The notes beneath the pieces were generated by a model. The model ran no database searches. It saw only the letters and a list, made by a program, of their open reading frames with translations, and had not been told where the DNA came from. Shown one piece after another: positions 42,189 to 54,168 of a stretch of 58,221 bases of DNA. The DNA is from Mycobacterium nebraskense. GTDB taxonomy: Bacteria; Actinomycetota; Actinomycetes; Mycobacteriales; Mycobacteriaceae. Position numbers and translations under genes: made by a program. How positions within the stretch are numbered: position 1 is the first letter of the stretch; the number at the start of each line of letters is the position of its first letter. The stretch spans positions 1 through 58,221 of the forward strand of contig NZ_LQPH01000127.1 of NCBI RefSeq assembly GCF_002102255.1, written 5' to 3'.

Positions 42189-42748
42189 GCGTTGACGCGC
42201 CCCAGGTAGCTGCCGTCGCGCGTGTCCACCTTCAGCTTGTCGCCGGTGTTGATGAACAGCGGCACCTGGATCTCGGCCCCGGTTTCCACGGTGGCGGGCT
42301 TGGTGCCGGCGCTGGACCGGTCGCCCTGCAGGCCCGGCTCGGTGTGGGTGACCTCCATCTCGACCGACACCGGCAGCTCGAGGTACAGCGGCGCCCCGTT
42401 GTGGAAGGCCACCTGCACCGGCAGACCCTCGAGCAGGAAGCGGGCCGCGTCGCCGACCAGCGCCTCCGGCAGCGGGTGCTGCTCATAGTCCTGGCTGTCC
42501 ATGAACACGAAGTCCGAGCCGTCGCGGTACAGGTAGGTGGCGTCGCGCCGGTCGACGGTGGCCGTTTCCACCTTCACGCCGGCGTTGTACGTCTTGTCGA
42601 CGACCTTGCCGGAGAGCACGTTCTTCAGCTTGGTGCGCACGAAGGCGGGGCCCTTGCCGGGTTTGACGTGCTGGAACTCGACGATCTGCCAGAGCTGGCC
42701 GTCGATCACCAGCACCAGTCCGTTCTTGAAATCGGCGGTGCTTGCCAC
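42185..42748 (-). CDS. efp: Elongation factor P
   Basis: Encodes 187 residues from a GTG. The three beta-barrel domains are complete: [21 protein letters not shown] with the tip loop KPGKGPAF (lysine present), then the OB domains with [18 protein letters not shown] and the C-terminal [20 protein letters not shown] relieves ribosome stalling at polyproline. In actinobacteria the tip lysine is thought to work without the usual added modifications. It is first in the efp-nusB-membrane protein operon. Confidence 0.96.
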   Translation of the reverse strand: MASTADFKNGLVLVIDGQLWQIVEFQHVKPGKGPAFVRTKLKNVLSGKVVDKTYNAGVKVETATVDRRDATYLYRDGSDFVFMDSQDYEQHPLPEALVGDAARFLLEGLPVQVAFHNGAPLYLELPVSVEMEVTHTEPGLQGDRSSAGTKPATVETGAEIQVPLFINTGDKLKVDTRDGSYLGRVNA

Positions 42749-42773
42749 GGTTCGGTGTATCTCCTAGTGGATG

Positions 42774-42815
42774 GACAGTCGTTCGCGAACTGTCTGCAAT
42801 TTGTCCGTCAGTCTA
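42774..42815 (-). promoter_or_regulatory. efp: efp upstream region: TAGACT -10 and palindrome
   Basis: On the minus strand a possible -10 TAGACT (42815-42810) precedes a near-perfect inverted repeat at 42774-42794: GACAGT and ACTGTC flank TTCGCGAA with a two-base insertion. It would form a hairpin in the efp leader or serve as a protein site. Confidence 0.35.
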
Positions 42816-42875
42816 AGGCGCGACGCGGCCGAGGCCCGCCCGTCGGGTGGCCCGTGACCGGCGGGAAGCCCTCGC

Positions 42876-43097
42876 TTACGGGCCGGCCTCGGCCGGCTCG
42901 CCCGGCGAAGGCGGCAGCGGCTTGATCATCGTCAAGAGGGGGACGTTCAGCTTTCTCCCACCGGTAAACGGCACAGAGACGGCGACATAGACGATCCGCA
43001 TCTCCAGCCGCATCTCCCGCAAGGGCTGGGCGTTCAACTCCCACCGAAAATCCCGCAGGCGCGCCAAACCACGTTCGATTGGCTCCACCCCGTTCAC
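42876..43097 (-). CDS. Small hypothetical protein between pepQ and efp
   Basis: A reading frame of 73 residues from a GTG at 43097 (a TTG at 43133 would add 12) lies between pepQ and efp on their strand. Third-position GC is high (about 85 percent by my count), as in real genes here. The product has no signal peptide; it contains RLRDFRWELNAQPLREMRLEM, then IVYVAVSVPFTGGRKLNVPLL and a proline-rich end. I recognise no family. It could be part of the pepQ-efp transcript. I regard it as probable but unproven. Confidence 0.45.
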   Translation of the reverse strand: MNGVEPIERGLARLRDFRWELNAQPLREMRLEMRIVYVAVSVPFTGGRKLNVPLLTMIKPLPPSPGEPAEAGP

Positions 43098-43147
43098 GCC
43101 ACCCGACTTTACTCCCGGGTGCGCGTCCGCCAAACGGCGCGGTTCGC

Positions 43148-44266
43148 CTAGCTCAGAACGGCCAACTCCTTGGGGAACCGGGTCAGCAATTCCGGTGCCT
43201 GCCCGCGGGTGGCAGCCGTCTCGCCGGGCACGACCAGGGTGTCTTCGATGCGCACACCGCCGCGGCCCGGCAGGTAGACGCCCGGCTCGACGGTCACCAC
43301 CGAACCCGCCAGCAACGTGCCGGTGGACGTGGCCCCGATTCCCGGCGCCTCGTGGATCTGCAACCCCACACCGTGCCCCAGACCGTGGCCGAACTGCTCG
43401 CCGTAACCCGCATCGACGATCAGCTGGCGCGCGGCGCCGTCGACATCGCGCAGGCTTGCGCCCGGCCGCAGCGCCTCGCGGCCGGCCCGCTGGGCGTCGG
43501 CGACCAGCTGGTAGATCTCCAGCTGCCAGTCGGCGGCCTTGCCGAGCACGAAGGTGCGGGTCATGTCGGAGTGATAGCCGGCCACCAGCGCGCCGAAGTC
43601 GATCTTGACGAAGTCGCCCGCCGCCAGCGCCGCGTCGGTGGGGCGGTGATGCGGGATCGCCGAATTCGGCCCGGCGGCCACGATGGTCTCGAACGAGATC
43701 GCATCGGCGCCGTGGTCGAGCATCAGGGCCTCCAGCTCCCGGCTCACCTCGCGTTCGGTTCGCCCGGGCCGCAGGCCGCCGCGCTCCACCAGGTCGGCGA
43801 GCGCAGCGTCGGCCGCCTCGCAGGCCAGCCGCAGCAGCGCCACCTCGCCGTCATCCTTGACCTCACGCAGCGCTTCGACGGTTCCGGCGGCGCGCACCAG
43901 CTCGGTCGCCGCCTTGCGCTCGCCTATTTCGCTGGTCAAGACGTCGAAGCCGTCGACGGTCACCACATTGCTCTCGAAGCCCAGCTTCCCCACACCGCCC
44001 TCGGCGGCCCGGCCGACCAGATGGCGCCCGAGGGCGCGTTCGATGGCGATCTCGAGCCCCGGCGCCTGCTCCGCGGCCTGGGTGCGATACCGGCCGTCGG
44101 TGGCCAGCACCGGGCAGCGATCGTCGGCGAATACCAGCAACGCGCCATTGGATCCGGTGAACCCGGACAGGTAGCGCACGTTGTTCAGGTCGCTGACCAG
44201 CATCGCGTCCAGTCCACTGGCACCGATTTGTGCTTTCAGATTGTCCCGACGCTGAGAATGTGTCAC
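43148..44266 (-). CDS. pepQ: Xaa-Pro dipeptidase / aminopeptidase, M24 family
   Basis: Encodes 372 residues (same as M. tuberculosis Rv2535c). The N-terminal creatinase-like domain (NNVRYLSGFTGSNGALLVF) precedes the pita-bread catalytic domain with the five metal ligands: two aspartates in IDFGALVAGYHSDMTRTF, His in GHGLGHGVGLQIHEAP, and glutamates in TVEPGVYLPGRGGVRIEDTLVV. It cleaves peptides with proline in second position. It heads the series pepQ-small ORF-efp-nusB. Confidence 0.94.
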   Translation of the reverse strand: MTHSQRRDNLKAQIGASGLDAMLVSDLNNVRYLSGFTGSNGALLVFADDRCPVLATDGRYRTQAAEQAPGLEIAIERALGRHLVGRAAEGGVGKLGFESNVVTVDGFDVLTSEIGERKAATELVRAAGTVEALREVKDDGEVALLRLACEAADAALADLVERGGLRPGRTEREVSRELEALMLDHGADAISFETIVAAGPNSAIPHHRPTDAALAAGDFVKIDFGALVAGYHSDMTRTFVLGKAADWQLEIYQLVADAQRAGREALRPGASLRDVDGAARQLIVDAGYGEQFGHGLGHGVGLQIHEAPGIGATSTGTLLAGSVVTVEPGVYLPGRGGVRIEDTLVVPGETAATRGQAPELLTRFPKELAVLS

Positions 44267-44285
44267 AGCCCTTGACGGTACTCGC

Positions 44286-44291
44286 TACGCT
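44286..44291 (+). promoter_or_regulatory. Leaderless promoter -10 (TACGCT)
   Basis: TACGCT lies eight bases before the ATG at 44300, between the divergent pepQ and membrane-protein genes. No Shine-Dalgarno sequence is seen. Confidence 0.45.
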
Positions 44292-44299
44292 GATCACCC

Positions 44300-45031
44300 A
44301 TGACTAACTGGATGCTGCGCGGATTGGTGTACGCCGCGGCGATGGTCGTCGTCCGCTTGTTCCAAGGGGCGTTGATCAACGCGTGGCAGACGCAGGCCGG
44401 GCTCTTTAGCGTGGTGCTGCTGCTTCTGTTCATCATCGGCGTGGCCGTATGGGGGGTATTCGACGGCCGGGCCGACGCCACAGCCAATCGGGATCCGGAC
44501 CGGCGCCGCGATCTGGCGATGACCTGGCTGCTGGCCGGCCTGGTGGCGGGCGTCCTCAGCGGCGCCGTCGCCTGGATCATTGCGCTGTTCTACAAGGGTC
44601 TCTACACCGGCGGCCTGATCAACGAAGTGACCACGTTCGCGGCGTTCACCGCGCTCTGCGTGTTCCTGCCCGGGATCGTCGGCGTCACCATCGGCCGTTG
44701 GCGGGTGGACCGGCAGTTCGAGAAGACGCCGGAGAAACGCCACGGTCTTGGCCAAAAGCCGGAGCGCGGCGGCGACACCGACGTGTTCTCCGCTGTACGC
44801 GGTGACGACGCGCCGACCGGGGAGATTCCCGCGGCTGGAGCGCAGCAGGGGGAGCGGACCGCGGCGGTCGCCACCGCCGAGCGTGAGGCACCCACCGAGA
44901 CGGTGGGCACCACCGAAGGTGAGGCACCCACCGAAACGATCGCCAAGACCGAGGACGACCCCAAGACCGAGGTAATCCGCAAGGTCGGCGACGAGCACAC
45001 CAAGCCGGGCGCCGAACGAGGCAAGGACTAA
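44300..45031 (+). CDS. Membrane protein with hydrophilic repeat tail (Rv2536-like)
   Basis: Encodes 243 residues. Three to four transmembrane helices (LRGLVYAAAMVVV, LFSVVLLLLFIIGVAVWGVF, MTWLLAGLVAGVLSGAVAWII, FAAFTALCVFLPGIVGVTIG) fill the first 135 residues. The C-terminal tail is charged and disordered and contains an imperfect repeat, EREAPTETVGT then EGEAPTETIAK, from a 33-bp DNA duplication near 44880-44940. The function is unknown. It is the only plus-strand gene among the pepQ-aro genes, with its own leaderless promoter; this arrangement is conserved in M. tuberculosis. Confidence 0.85.
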   Translation: MTNWMLRGLVYAAAMVVVRLFQGALINAWQTQAGLFSVVLLLLFIIGVAVWGVFDGRADATANRDPDRRRDLAMTWLLAGLVAGVLSGAVAWIIALFYKGLYTGGLINEVTTFAAFTALCVFLPGIVGVTIGRWRVDRQFEKTPEKRHGLGQKPERGGDTDVFSAVRGDDAPTGEIPAAGAQQGERTAAVATAEREAPTETVGTTEGEAPTETIAKTEDDPKTEVIRKVGDEHTKPGAERGKD

Positions 45032-45034
45032 CGC

Positions 45035-45480
45035 TTAGCCCTTGGCGGCGTCTGCCAGGTAGCGCAGGGCGAGCAGGTAGCCCTGTACTCCCAGCCCGAC
45101 GATGACTCCGGTCGCGACCGGGCTGAGGTACGAGTGGCGCCGAAACTCTTCGCGGGCATGCACATTGGAGATGTGCACCTCGATCAGGGGCGCGCGCAAC
45201 TCGGCGCACGCGTCGCGCAGCGCCACCGATGTGTGGGTCAGGCCGCCGGCGTTGAGGATCACCGGTTCGCCCGCGTCGGCGGCCGAGTGGATCCAGTCCA
45301 GCAATTGGGCTTCGTTGTCGCTTTGGCGCACAACGGCTTTCAGACCGAGCGCGGCGGCCTCCCGTTCGATGAGCGCGGCCAGTTGGTCGTGCGTGGTGTC
45401 CCCGTAGACGTCAGGCTCGCGGCGGCCGAGCCGGCCCAGGTTCGGGCCATTGATAACTTGCACGTTGACGGTGGTGGTCA

Positions 45481-45481
<1 letters not shown>
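45035..45481 (-). CDS. aroQ: 3-dehydroquinate dehydratase, type II
   Basis: Encodes 148 residues (M. tuberculosis 147). The active-site segments are [19 protein letters not shown] with the catalytic arginine and tyrosine, [17 protein letters not shown], and [19 protein letters not shown] with the catalytic histidine. It dehydrates 3-dehydroquinate in the shikimate pathway. The ATG overlaps the aroB stop by one base (TGATG). It is the last gene of the aroC-aroK-aroB-aroQ operon. Confidence 0.97.
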
Positions 45482-47107
<1,626 letters not shown>

Positions 47108-47108
<1 letters not shown>

Positions 47109-48313
47109 CACGCGGTACCCCGGGCGGCCGGTGATTCCCGTTCGGCGACCGCGCGCTGATAGGCCTCGATGTTGCGGCGGGTTTCGGTGAGCGAATCGCC
47201 GCCGAACTTCTCCAGCGCCGCCCGGGCCAGCACCAACGCCACCATGGTCTCGACCACGACGCCGGCGGCCGGCACTGCGCACACGTCCGAGCGCTGGTGG
47301 ATGGCGACAGCCTCGTCGCCGGTCGCCATGTCGACGGTGGCCAAAGCGCGCGGCACGGTGGAGATGGGTTTCATCGCGGCGCGCACCCGCAGCGGCTGGC
47401 CGTTGGTCATGCCGCCCTCGAGCCCGCCCGCGCGGTTGGTCGAGCGGACTACGCCGTCGGGTCCGGGATACATCTCGTCGTGGGCGCGGCTGCCCCGGCG
47501 GCGGGCCGTCTCGAAACCGTCCCCGATCTCCACGCCCTTGATGGCCTGGATGCCCATGACCGCGGCGGCGAGCTGGCTGTCGAGCCGGTTGTCGCCGCTG
47601 GTGAACGAGCCCAGCCCGATCGGCAGGCCCAGGGCCACCACCTCGACCACGCCGCCGAGGGTGTCACCGTCCTTCTTGGCCGCCTCGATCTCGGCGATCA
47701 TCGCTTCTTCGGCGCCCTTGTCGAATGCGCGCACCGGGCTGTCGTCGATCGCGGGCAGGTCCTCCGGGCGCGGCGGCGGGCCGTCGTACGGCGCCGACGG
47801 ACCGATCGCGATGACGTGCGAGAGCACCTCGACGCCCAGCGCCTGACGCAGGAAGGACCGCGCGACCGTGCCCACCGCGACCCGGGCGGCGGTCTCCCGG
47901 GCGCTGGCCCGCTCCAGCACCGGCCGGGCGTCGTCAAAGCCGTACTTGAGCATGCCCGCGTAATCGGCGTGGCCGGGCCGCGGCCGGGTGAGCGGTTCGT
48001 TGCGGGCGATATTGGCCAGCTCCGCCGGGTCGACCGGGTCGGCGGCCATCACGGTTTCCCACTTGGGCCACTCGGTGTTGCCGATCTCGATGGCAATCGG
48101 GCCGCCCAGCGTGATGCCGTGGCGCACCCCGGACAGCACGGTCACCGCGTCGCGCTCGAATTTCATCCGCGCGCCGCGGCCGTAACCGAGCCGGCGGCGG
48201 GCCAATTGGTCGGCGATATCGGTCGAGTTGACCTCCACGCCGGCGACCATGCCCTCGAGCATGGCCACCAACGCACGGCCATGCGACTCTCCGGCGGTGA
48301 TCCAACGCAACAC
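47108..48313 (-). CDS. aroC: Chorismate synthase
   Basis: Encodes 401 residues, identical in length to the M. tuberculosis enzyme (there called AroF). The three chorismate synthase signatures are present: [32 protein letters not shown] with the surrounding [14 protein letters not shown], and [13 protein letters not shown] near the C-terminus. It uses reduced FMN to convert EPSP to chorismate. It is first in the aroC-aroK-aroB-aroQ operon. Confidence 0.97.
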
Positions 48314-48379
48314 CCGATCATCTTCCCATGTGCGCCCGAACGGGCTTAAATCCGCGCGCCGGCGTCGATCTCGACGGCT

Positions 48380-48814
48380 TCACCCGAGAGCCAGGCCGAT
48401 CGCGGCGGCGGTGGCCACGCACATCGAGGGTCCGTGCGGCACCGACGCGGCGCCCGCGCCACCGAGAAGCCGGTCCAGCAGGCCCCACGACACGGTCAGC
48501 AGCGGCGCCGCCAGCGCCGCCAAGAACCACACCCCGACGCCGAAACAGCCCGCGAGCGCCCCCAGGCCGATCGCCAGCTTGACGTCCCCGGCGCCCATCC
48601 CCGCCGGGGCCACCAGGTGCACCAGCAAATAAATCGCGGTCAACGCCGTGGCCCCGGCGAGCGCGGGCCAGCCCCGTCCGGCCGCCGCGGCCGCCAGCAG
48701 GATCACCCCTGCCCCGGGCAGCGTCAGCAGATTCGGCAACCGGCGCTCACGGACGTCGTAGCCGCTCAACACGGCCAGCCAGACCAGCACCACGATCGCC
48801 GCCGTCATCCGCAT
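48380..48814 (-). CDS. Type IV prepilin peptidase, A24 catalytic domain only
   Basis: Encodes 144 residues with about four to five helices, corresponding to Rv2551c. Both catalytic aspartates are present, in SGYDVRERRLPN and in the GxGD motif MGAGDVKLAIG. The N-terminal methylation and zinc domain of full-length prepilin peptidases is absent, as in other actinobacterial short forms. It should process type IV-like prepilins (Flp/Tad). No tad genes are in this window. It lies 11 bases after the aroE stop. Confidence 0.85.
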   Translation of the reverse strand: MRMTAAIVVLVWLAVLSGYDVRERRLPNLLTLPGAGVILLAAAAAGRGWPALAGATALTAIYLLVHLVAPAGMGAGDVKLAIGLGALAGCFGVGVWFLAALAAPLLTVSWGLLDRLLGGAGAASVPHGPSMCVATAAAIGLALG

Positions 48815-48825
48815 GCGGCGGGACG

Positions 48826-49656
48826 CTAGCCCAGGGCGGCGGCCATGGCCTCTCGCGGCGCCGGTAGCCCTGTGAATAACTCGACTTGGGTAAAGGCCTG
48901 GTGCAGCAGCATCTGCAGGCCGCTGACCACCCGGCCGCCGGCGGCGGCCACCGCCGCGGCCAGCGGTGTGGGCCACGGATCGTAGACGGCGTCGAGCAGC
49001 ACCGGGATGGCCGCGAAGGTGTCCGCATACCGTGCCGCGACGTCCGCGGGGATGGTGCTGACCAGCACCTCCGCGGCGGCCACCGCCCCGGCCAGCTCGT
49101 CGCTGTCCAGACCCACGAACCGCGTCGGCACCCCGATTCCCGTGCCAAGGTCCACCAGCCGGGCCGCCTTGTCCGGGTTGCGCGCGACCACGGTGATGGC
49201 GGTGACGCCCAGCTGGGCCAGCCCCAGGACGGCCGCCGGCGCGGTGCCGCCCGACCCGCACACCAGCGCGGGCCCGGCCGCTGACCCCAGCGCCCCGCTC
49301 ACGCCGTCGATGTCGGTGTTGTCGGCGCGCCAGCCCGTCGGCGTGCGGACCAGGGTGTTGGCCGATCCCACCCGCTCGGCGCGTTCGGTGCGCTCGTCGG
49401 CGAACCGCAACGCGGCGAACTTGCCCGGCATCGTCACCGACACCCCGACCCACTCGGGCCCGAACCCGCCGACCACGGCGGGCAGCTGCTCGGCGTCGCA
49501 CTCGATGCGCTCGTAGGTCCAGTCGCGCAGGCCCAGCGCCCGGTAGGCAGCCAGGTGCAGTTGCGGGGACTTCGAGTGGGCGATCGGCTTGCCGAGCACC
49601 GCCGCTTTTCGGCCGCCGCCCGGGCCGGGCGCCCTAACGGGCGGAGTCGAGGACAC
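48826..49656 (-). CDS. aroE: Shikimate dehydrogenase
   Basis: Encodes 276 residues from a GTG at 49656 that lies 23 bases inside mltG. The substrate-binding motif AVLGKPIAHSKSPQLHLAAY, catalytic Lys in VSVTMPGKFAALRF, Asp in NTDIDGV and NADP motif VCGSGGTAPAAVLGL are all present. It reduces dehydroshikimate to shikimate. It is separate from the aroC-K-B-Q operon and belongs to the alaS-ruvX-mltG-aroE series. Confidence 0.95.
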   Translation of the reverse strand: MSSTPPVRAPGPGGGRKAAVLGKPIAHSKSPQLHLAAYRALGLRDWTYERIECDAEQLPAVVGGFGPEWVGVSVTMPGKFAALRFADERTERAERVGSANTLVRTPTGWRADNTDIDGVSGALGSAAGPALVCGSGGTAPAAVLGLAQLGVTAITVVARNPDKAARLVDLGTGIGVPTRFVGLDSDELAGAVAAAEVLVSTIPADVAARYADTFAAIPVLLDAVYDPWPTPLAAAVAAAGGRVVSGLQMLLHQAFTQVELFTGLPAPREAMAAALG

Positions 49657-50875
49657 CGTTGCGCTTAGCCAGCTCGATATTGGCCAGATGCTGCTGATAA
49701 TCCTTGGTGAACAGCGTCGTCCCCTGGGCGTCGATGGTGACGAAGTACAACCAGTCACCGGGCTCGGGGTGCTCGGCGGCGTGCAGCGCGTCGACGCCGG
49801 GCGAACAGATCGCCGTTGCGGGCAGCCCCTGCGACACGTAGGTGTTCCATGGCGTCTTCTGGGCCCGGTCGGCGTCGGTGGTGGCCACCTCCCGGCGGTC
49901 CAGCGGGTAGTTGACCGTCGAGTCGAATTCCAGCGTGTGGTGGGCATGCAGGCGGTTGTAGATGACCTGGGCGACCTTCGCGAAGTCCTGCGATTTGGAC
50001 TCCCGCTCCACCAGCGACGCCACCACCAGGATGTCGTAGGGCGACAGGCCCATCGCCTGGGCGGTGTCCACCAAGCCGGACTTCATGTACTCCACGGCCC
50101 CGGCGCTGATCAGGCTGGACAGGATCGTCTCGGCCGGGGCGGAGGGGTCCACGTTGAAGGTTCCGGGCGCGATCAGCCCCTCGATCCGGCGATGGTCCTT
50201 GCCGAGCTCGGTGACCGGCTCGACGGCCCAGGGCGGCACCGCCAGCGCCGCGGGCGTGCTGTTGGTCGCCGCCGCCCGCAGCTCCTCCACCGCGATGCAG
50301 TGCTGATCGCCGTCCAGGGTTACGCAGGTGGCCCGGGAGATCAGCGTCAGGATGCCCGGGGTCACCTTATTGGTCTTCATGTCGGTGGTGTCGTCGAGCT
50401 GACGGCCTTCCGGGATGACGAGCCGGCCCACCCGGTTGCTCGGGTCGGCCAGCCGCGCGACGGCGTCGGCCGCCGGGATCTCGGTGCGCATTCGGTAGAA
50501 GCCGGGCTGGATCGAGGAGATCTTGCTGTTGCCGTGCGCGGCGTTGACGAATGCGCGGATGGTCTTGACCACCTCCTCGTGCTGCAGCGTCTCCCCGACC
50601 ATGGTGGTCGAGTCACCGTCCTTGATCTGAATCACGATGTCGCGCTTGCCGTTTCCGGTGTAGTCGTCGCCGGCCCCGAACACCGTGTGCCACAGCTTGG
50701 CGCCGACGAAGACACCCACCAGCACGACGACGGCGACGACGGCGAGCGCGACCTTGCCGGCGAACCGACGCCGGCGACGCCCCCGCTGGGCCTGGTTCCG
50801 GGCGACGCGGCTCCGTTTGCGCGACGGGCCGACCGCTTCGGGTTCGGCCCGTTCGCGCCGTGCGCTCTCAACCAT
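49634..50875 (-). CDS. mltG: Endolytic murein transglycosylase MltG (YceG)
   Basis: Encodes 413 residues. A basic cytoplasmic tail of about 35 residues ([19 protein letters not shown]) leads to one transmembrane helix ([18 protein letters not shown]), then a periplasmic domain with a LysM-like region and the YceG catalytic core: [14 protein letters not shown] with the catalytic glutamate, and [12 protein letters not shown]. MltG cuts nascent glycan strands and sets their length. Its start lies within ruvX (8-base overlap) and its end within aroE. Confidence 0.94.
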   Translation of the reverse strand: MVESARRERAEPEAVGPSRKRSRVARNQAQRGRRRRRFAGKVALAVVAVVVLVGVFVGAKLWHTVFGAGDDYTGNGKRDIVIQIKDGDSTTMVGETLQHEEVVKTIRAFVNAAHGNSKISSIQPGFYRMRTEIPAADAVARLADPSNRVGRLVIPEGRQLDDTTDMKTNKVTPGILTLISRATCVTLDGDQHCIAVEELRAAATNSTPAALAVPPWAVEPVTELGKDHRRIEGLIAPGTFNVDPSAPAETILSSLISAGAVEYMKSGLVDTAQAMGLSPYDILVVASLVERESKSQDFAKVAQVIYNRLHAHHTLEFDSTVNYPLDRREVATTDADRAQKTPWNTYVSQGLPATAICSPGVDALHAAEHPEPGDWLYFVTIDAQGTTLFTKDYQQHLANIELAKRNGVLDSAR

Positions 50876-51392
50876 CGGCGGGCTCCCCCGCCGCCCGGGT
50901 GGCGCGGCGTTGGTCGAGCCAACTCTGCAGGATGGCCACCGCGGCCGCCTGGTCGATCACCGCTCGCTGCTCTCTGGCGCGGACGCCGGCCGCGCGCAGC
51001 GATCGCTGCGCGCTGACGGTGGTCAGGCGCTCGTCGGCCAGCCGCACGGGGGTGGGGGCGATCCGCCGGGCCAGCGTGTCGGCCAGCTCCATGGCGTCGA
51101 CCGCCGAGGGACCGGTGCGGTCGGCCAGTGTCCGCGGCAATCCGACGACCACCTCGACGGCCCCGAGCTCCGCGGCCAGCTCCGCCAGCCGCCGCACGTG
51201 CTTGCCGGAGCGGTCGCGTCGCACGGTTTCCACGGGGGTGGCCAGGATGCCATCGGGGTCGCTGCAGGCGACACCGATGCGCACGCTGCCGACGTCGACG
51301 CCGAGGCTCCTGCCGGGTCGGGACCCCCGACCCGGATTGTCCTGGTTAGGGTCGCCGGGCCGGTCGGGCAAACGATGCTCTGCGGGGACCAC
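50868..51392 (-). CDS. ruvX: RuvX/YqgF family RNase H-fold protein
   Basis: Encodes 174 residues from a GTG directly abutting the alaS stop (no gap). The RNase H-like core has [17 protein letters not shown] with the first catalytic aspartate, [20 protein letters not shown] and the last aspartate in [13 protein letters not shown]. The family is implicated in 16S rRNA 5'-end processing and was earlier proposed as a Holliday-junction resolvase. It is placed between alaS and mltG, the usual actinobacterial order. Confidence 0.94.
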   Translation of the reverse strand: MVPAEHRLPDRPGDPNQDNPGRGSRPGRSLGVDVGSVRIGVACSDPDGILATPVETVRRDRSGKHVRRLAELAAELGAVEVVVGLPRTLADRTGPSAVDAMELADTLARRIAPTPVRLADERLTTVSAQRSLRAAGVRAREQRAVIDQAAAVAILQSWLDQRRATRAAGEPADG

Positions 51393-54086
51393 TCAACCGA
51401 CCCGCGCTATCTCGGAGCGGACCGCGTCGAGCGCCGCGTCGATGCGGGTCGGATCCTTTCCGGAACCCTGCGCCAGGTCCGGCTTGCCCCCACCGCGGCC
51501 GTCGACGGTCGCGGCCAGCTGCTTGATCAGGTCGTTGGCGCGGATCCCCAGGTCTTGGGCGGCCGGGTTCGCGGCGATCGCATAAGGCACAGTGCCGCCT
51601 TCCCCCTCCGAGATCAGGGCCACCACGGCGGGATCGCTGCCCAGCTTGCCGCGAATGTCGCCCACCAGGGAACGCAGGTCGCCGGCGGTCATCCCAGCCG
51701 ACATCCGTTGCGCCACCACACGGACGTTACCGATACGCTCCGCGCCGGCCGCGGCGTTGGTGGCGGCGGCGCGCGCGCCGGCCAGCCGCGCGCGTTCGAG
51801 TTCCTTCTCGGCGGCCTTGAGCCGCTCCACCAGGCCGGCCACCCGGGTGGGCACCTCGTCGGACGGCACTTTCAGCGAGGACGCCAACCCCGCCATCAGG
51901 GCGCGTTCCTTGGCCAGGTGGCGGAACGAATCCAGCCCGACGTAGGCCTCCACCCGGCGTACCCCGGAGCCGACCGACGATTCACCCAGAATGGTCACCG
52001 GCCCGATCTGAGCCGAGTTGTGCACGTGGGTTCCGCCGCAGAGCTCCAGCGAGAACGGCCCGCCGATTTCCACCACCCGCACCTGTTCGGGGTAGCTCTC
52101 GCCAAACAGCGCGACCGCCCCCATCGCCTTGGCCCTCTCGAGCTGTTCGGTGAACGTGTGCACCTCGAAGTCGGCCTGGACGGCCTCGTTGGTGACCTCT
52201 TCGATCTGGGTGCGCTGCTCGTCGGACAGCGGACCCTGCCAGTTGAAGTCGAAACGCAGGTAGCCGGGGCGGTTCAACGATCCCGCCTGAACGGCGTTGG
52301 GGCCGAGGACTTGTCGCAGCGCGGCGTGCACCATGTGGGTGCCCGAGTGGCCCTGGGTGGCGCCCCGTCGCCATTCGGGGTCGACCGTGGCCACGACCGT
52401 GTCGCCCTCCACGAATTCCCCGGACTCGACGTTGACCCGGTGCACCCATAGGGTTTTGGCGATCTTCTGCACGTCGGTGACCGCCGCGCGGGCGCTCTCG
52501 CCCGCCCCCGTTCCGCTGATGGTGCCCTCGTCGGCGATCTGCCCGCCGGATTCGGCGTAGAGCGGGGTGCGGTCCAGCACCAGCTCGACCTGGTGCGCCC
52601 CGTCGGTGCCGTGGGTGACCACCGGCACCCGCTTACCATCGACGAATATGCCCAGAATCCTTGCCTCGGAAGACAATTCGTCGAACCCGGTGAATTCGGT
52701 GGGGCCGGCGTCGACCAGCTCGCGGTAGGCGCTCAGGTCGGCATGCGCGTGCTTGCGGGCGGCGGCGTCCGCCTTGGCGCGACGACGCTGTTCGGCCATC
52801 AGTTCGCGGAAGCCGATTTCGTCGACCTGCAGGCCGGCCTCGGAAGCCATCTCCAGGGTCAGCTCGATCGGGAACCCGTAGGTGTCGTGCAGCGTGAAGG
52901 CGTCCGAGCCGGAGATCGCTTTGGCCCCGGTGGCTTTGGTGGTGCCGGCCACCTCATCGAACAGCTTGGAGCCGGCCACCAGCGTGCGGTTGAATGCGGT
53001 CTCCTCGGCGACGGCGATGCGCCTGATCCGGCCGAAATCTGCTACCAGTTCCGGATACGACGGCCCCATCGCGTCGCGCACGGTGGCCATCAACTCGCCG
53101 ACGATGGGACCCTCGATGTCGAGCAGCTTGGCCGAACGGATCACCCGGCGCAGCAGCCGGCGCAGCACGTACCCGCGCCCGTCGTTGCCGGGAGTGACGC
53201 CGTCAGCGATCAGGATCGCCGCGGTCCGGCTGTGGTCGGCGATGACCCGGTAGCGCACATCGTCCTCGTGGTTGCCGACGTCGTACCCGCGCGGCGCGCG
53301 GGCGGCCACGGCGTCGATGACCGGCCTCAGCAGGTCGGTCTCGTAGACGTTGTGCACGCCCTGCAGGACGAACGCGACCCGCTCGACGCCCATGCCGGTG
53401 TCAATGTTCTTGCGGGGCAACGGCCCCAGGATTTCGAAGTCGGTCTTGCCGGTGCCCTCGCCGCGTTCGTTCTGCATGAACACGAGGTTCCAGATCTCGA
53501 TGTAGCGGTCTTCGTTGGCCACCGGGCCGCCGCCGACCCCGAACTCTTCCCCGCGGTCGTAGTAGATCTCCGACGACGGGCCGCACGGACCGGGGATGCC
53601 CATGGACCAGTAGTTGTCCTCCATGCCGCGGCGCTGGATCCGCTCGGCCGGGAGGCCGGCGATCTCCTGCCACAGCTGCACGGCCTCGTCGTCGTCGAAA
53701 TAGACCGTCGTCCAGATTCTTTCGGGGTCCAGGCCGTAGCCGCCCTCGGACACACCGTTGGTCAGCAGCGTCCACGCCAGCTCGATGGCGCGGCGCTTGA
53801 AGTAGTCGCCGAACGAGAAGTTGCCGGCCATCTGGAAGAAGGTGTTGTGCCGGGTGGTGATGCCCACCTCGTCGATGTCGGGTGTGCGGATGCACTTCTG
53901 GACGCTGGTGGCCGTCGAGTACGGCGGTGTGCGCGCGCCCAGGAAGTACGGCACGAACTGGACCATGCCCGCGTTGACGAACAGCAGGTTGGGGTCGTCG
54001 AGGATCACCGATGCGCTCGGCACCTCGGTGTGGCCCGCCTTCACGAAATGATCAAGAAACCTCTTCCTGATCTCGTGTGTCTGCAC
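51393..54086 (-). CDS. alaS: Alanyl-tRNA synthetase
   Basis: Encodes 897 residues from a GTG. Class II motif 1 is in [18 protein letters not shown], motif 2 in [13 protein letters not shown] and motif 3 in [13 protein letters not shown]. The editing domain carries the zinc motif [12 protein letters not shown] with later [13 protein letters not shown], which clears Ser- and Gly-tRNA(Ala). A C-terminal oligomerisation domain ends the protein. It heads the alaS-ruvX-mltG-aroE-prepilin peptidase run. Confidence 0.97.
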   Translation of the reverse strand: MQTHEIRKRFLDHFVKAGHTEVPSASVILDDPNLLFVNAGMVQFVPYFLGARTPPYSTATSVQKCIRTPDIDEVGITTRHNTFFQMAGNFSFGDYFKRRAIELAWTLLTNGVSEGGYGLDPERIWTTVYFDDDEAVQLWQEIAGLPAERIQRRGMEDNYWSMGIPGPCGPSSEIYYDRGEEFGVGGGPVANEDRYIEIWNLVFMQNERGEGTGKTDFEILGPLPRKNIDTGMGVERVAFVLQGVHNVYETDLLRPVIDAVAARAPRGYDVGNHEDDVRYRVIADHSRTAAILIADGVTPGNDGRGYVLRRLLRRVIRSAKLLDIEGPIVGELMATVRDAMGPSYPELVADFGRIRRIAVAEETAFNRTLVAGSKLFDEVAGTTKATGAKAISGSDAFTLHDTYGFPIELTLEMASEAGLQVDEIGFRELMAEQRRRAKADAAARKHAHADLSAYRELVDAGPTEFTGFDELSSEARILGIFVDGKRVPVVTHGTDGAHQVELVLDRTPLYAESGGQIADEGTISGTGAGESARAAVTDVQKIAKTLWVHRVNVESGEFVEGDTVVATVDPEWRRGATQGHSGTHMVHAALRQVLGPNAVQAGSLNRPGYLRFDFNWQGPLSDEQRTQIEEVTNEAVQADFEVHTFTEQLERAKAMGAVALFGESYPEQVRVVEIGGPFSLELCGGTHVHNSAQIGPVTILGESSVGSGVRRVEAYVGLDSFRHLAKERALMAGLASSLKVPSDEVPTRVAGLVERLKAAEKELERARLAGARAAATNAAAGAERIGNVRVVAQRMSAGMTAGDLRSLVGDIRGKLGSDPAVVALISEGEGGTVPYAIAANPAAQDLGIRANDLIKQLAATVDGRGGGKPDLAQGSGKDPTRIDAALDAVRSEIARVG

Positions 54087-54168
54087 TGTTGAGTCCGCTT
54101 CTTCCTATTGCTGATTTGCGTGAACGTCTATTCCAGCCTATTCGCTGGAGTAGCGGGTTACCGGGCCG

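Noticed and set aside
44880..44945. CRISPR-like or VNTR repeat at the end of the Rv2536-like gene
   Set aside because: It is a single in-frame 33-bp duplication within a low-complexity coding tail, not an array.
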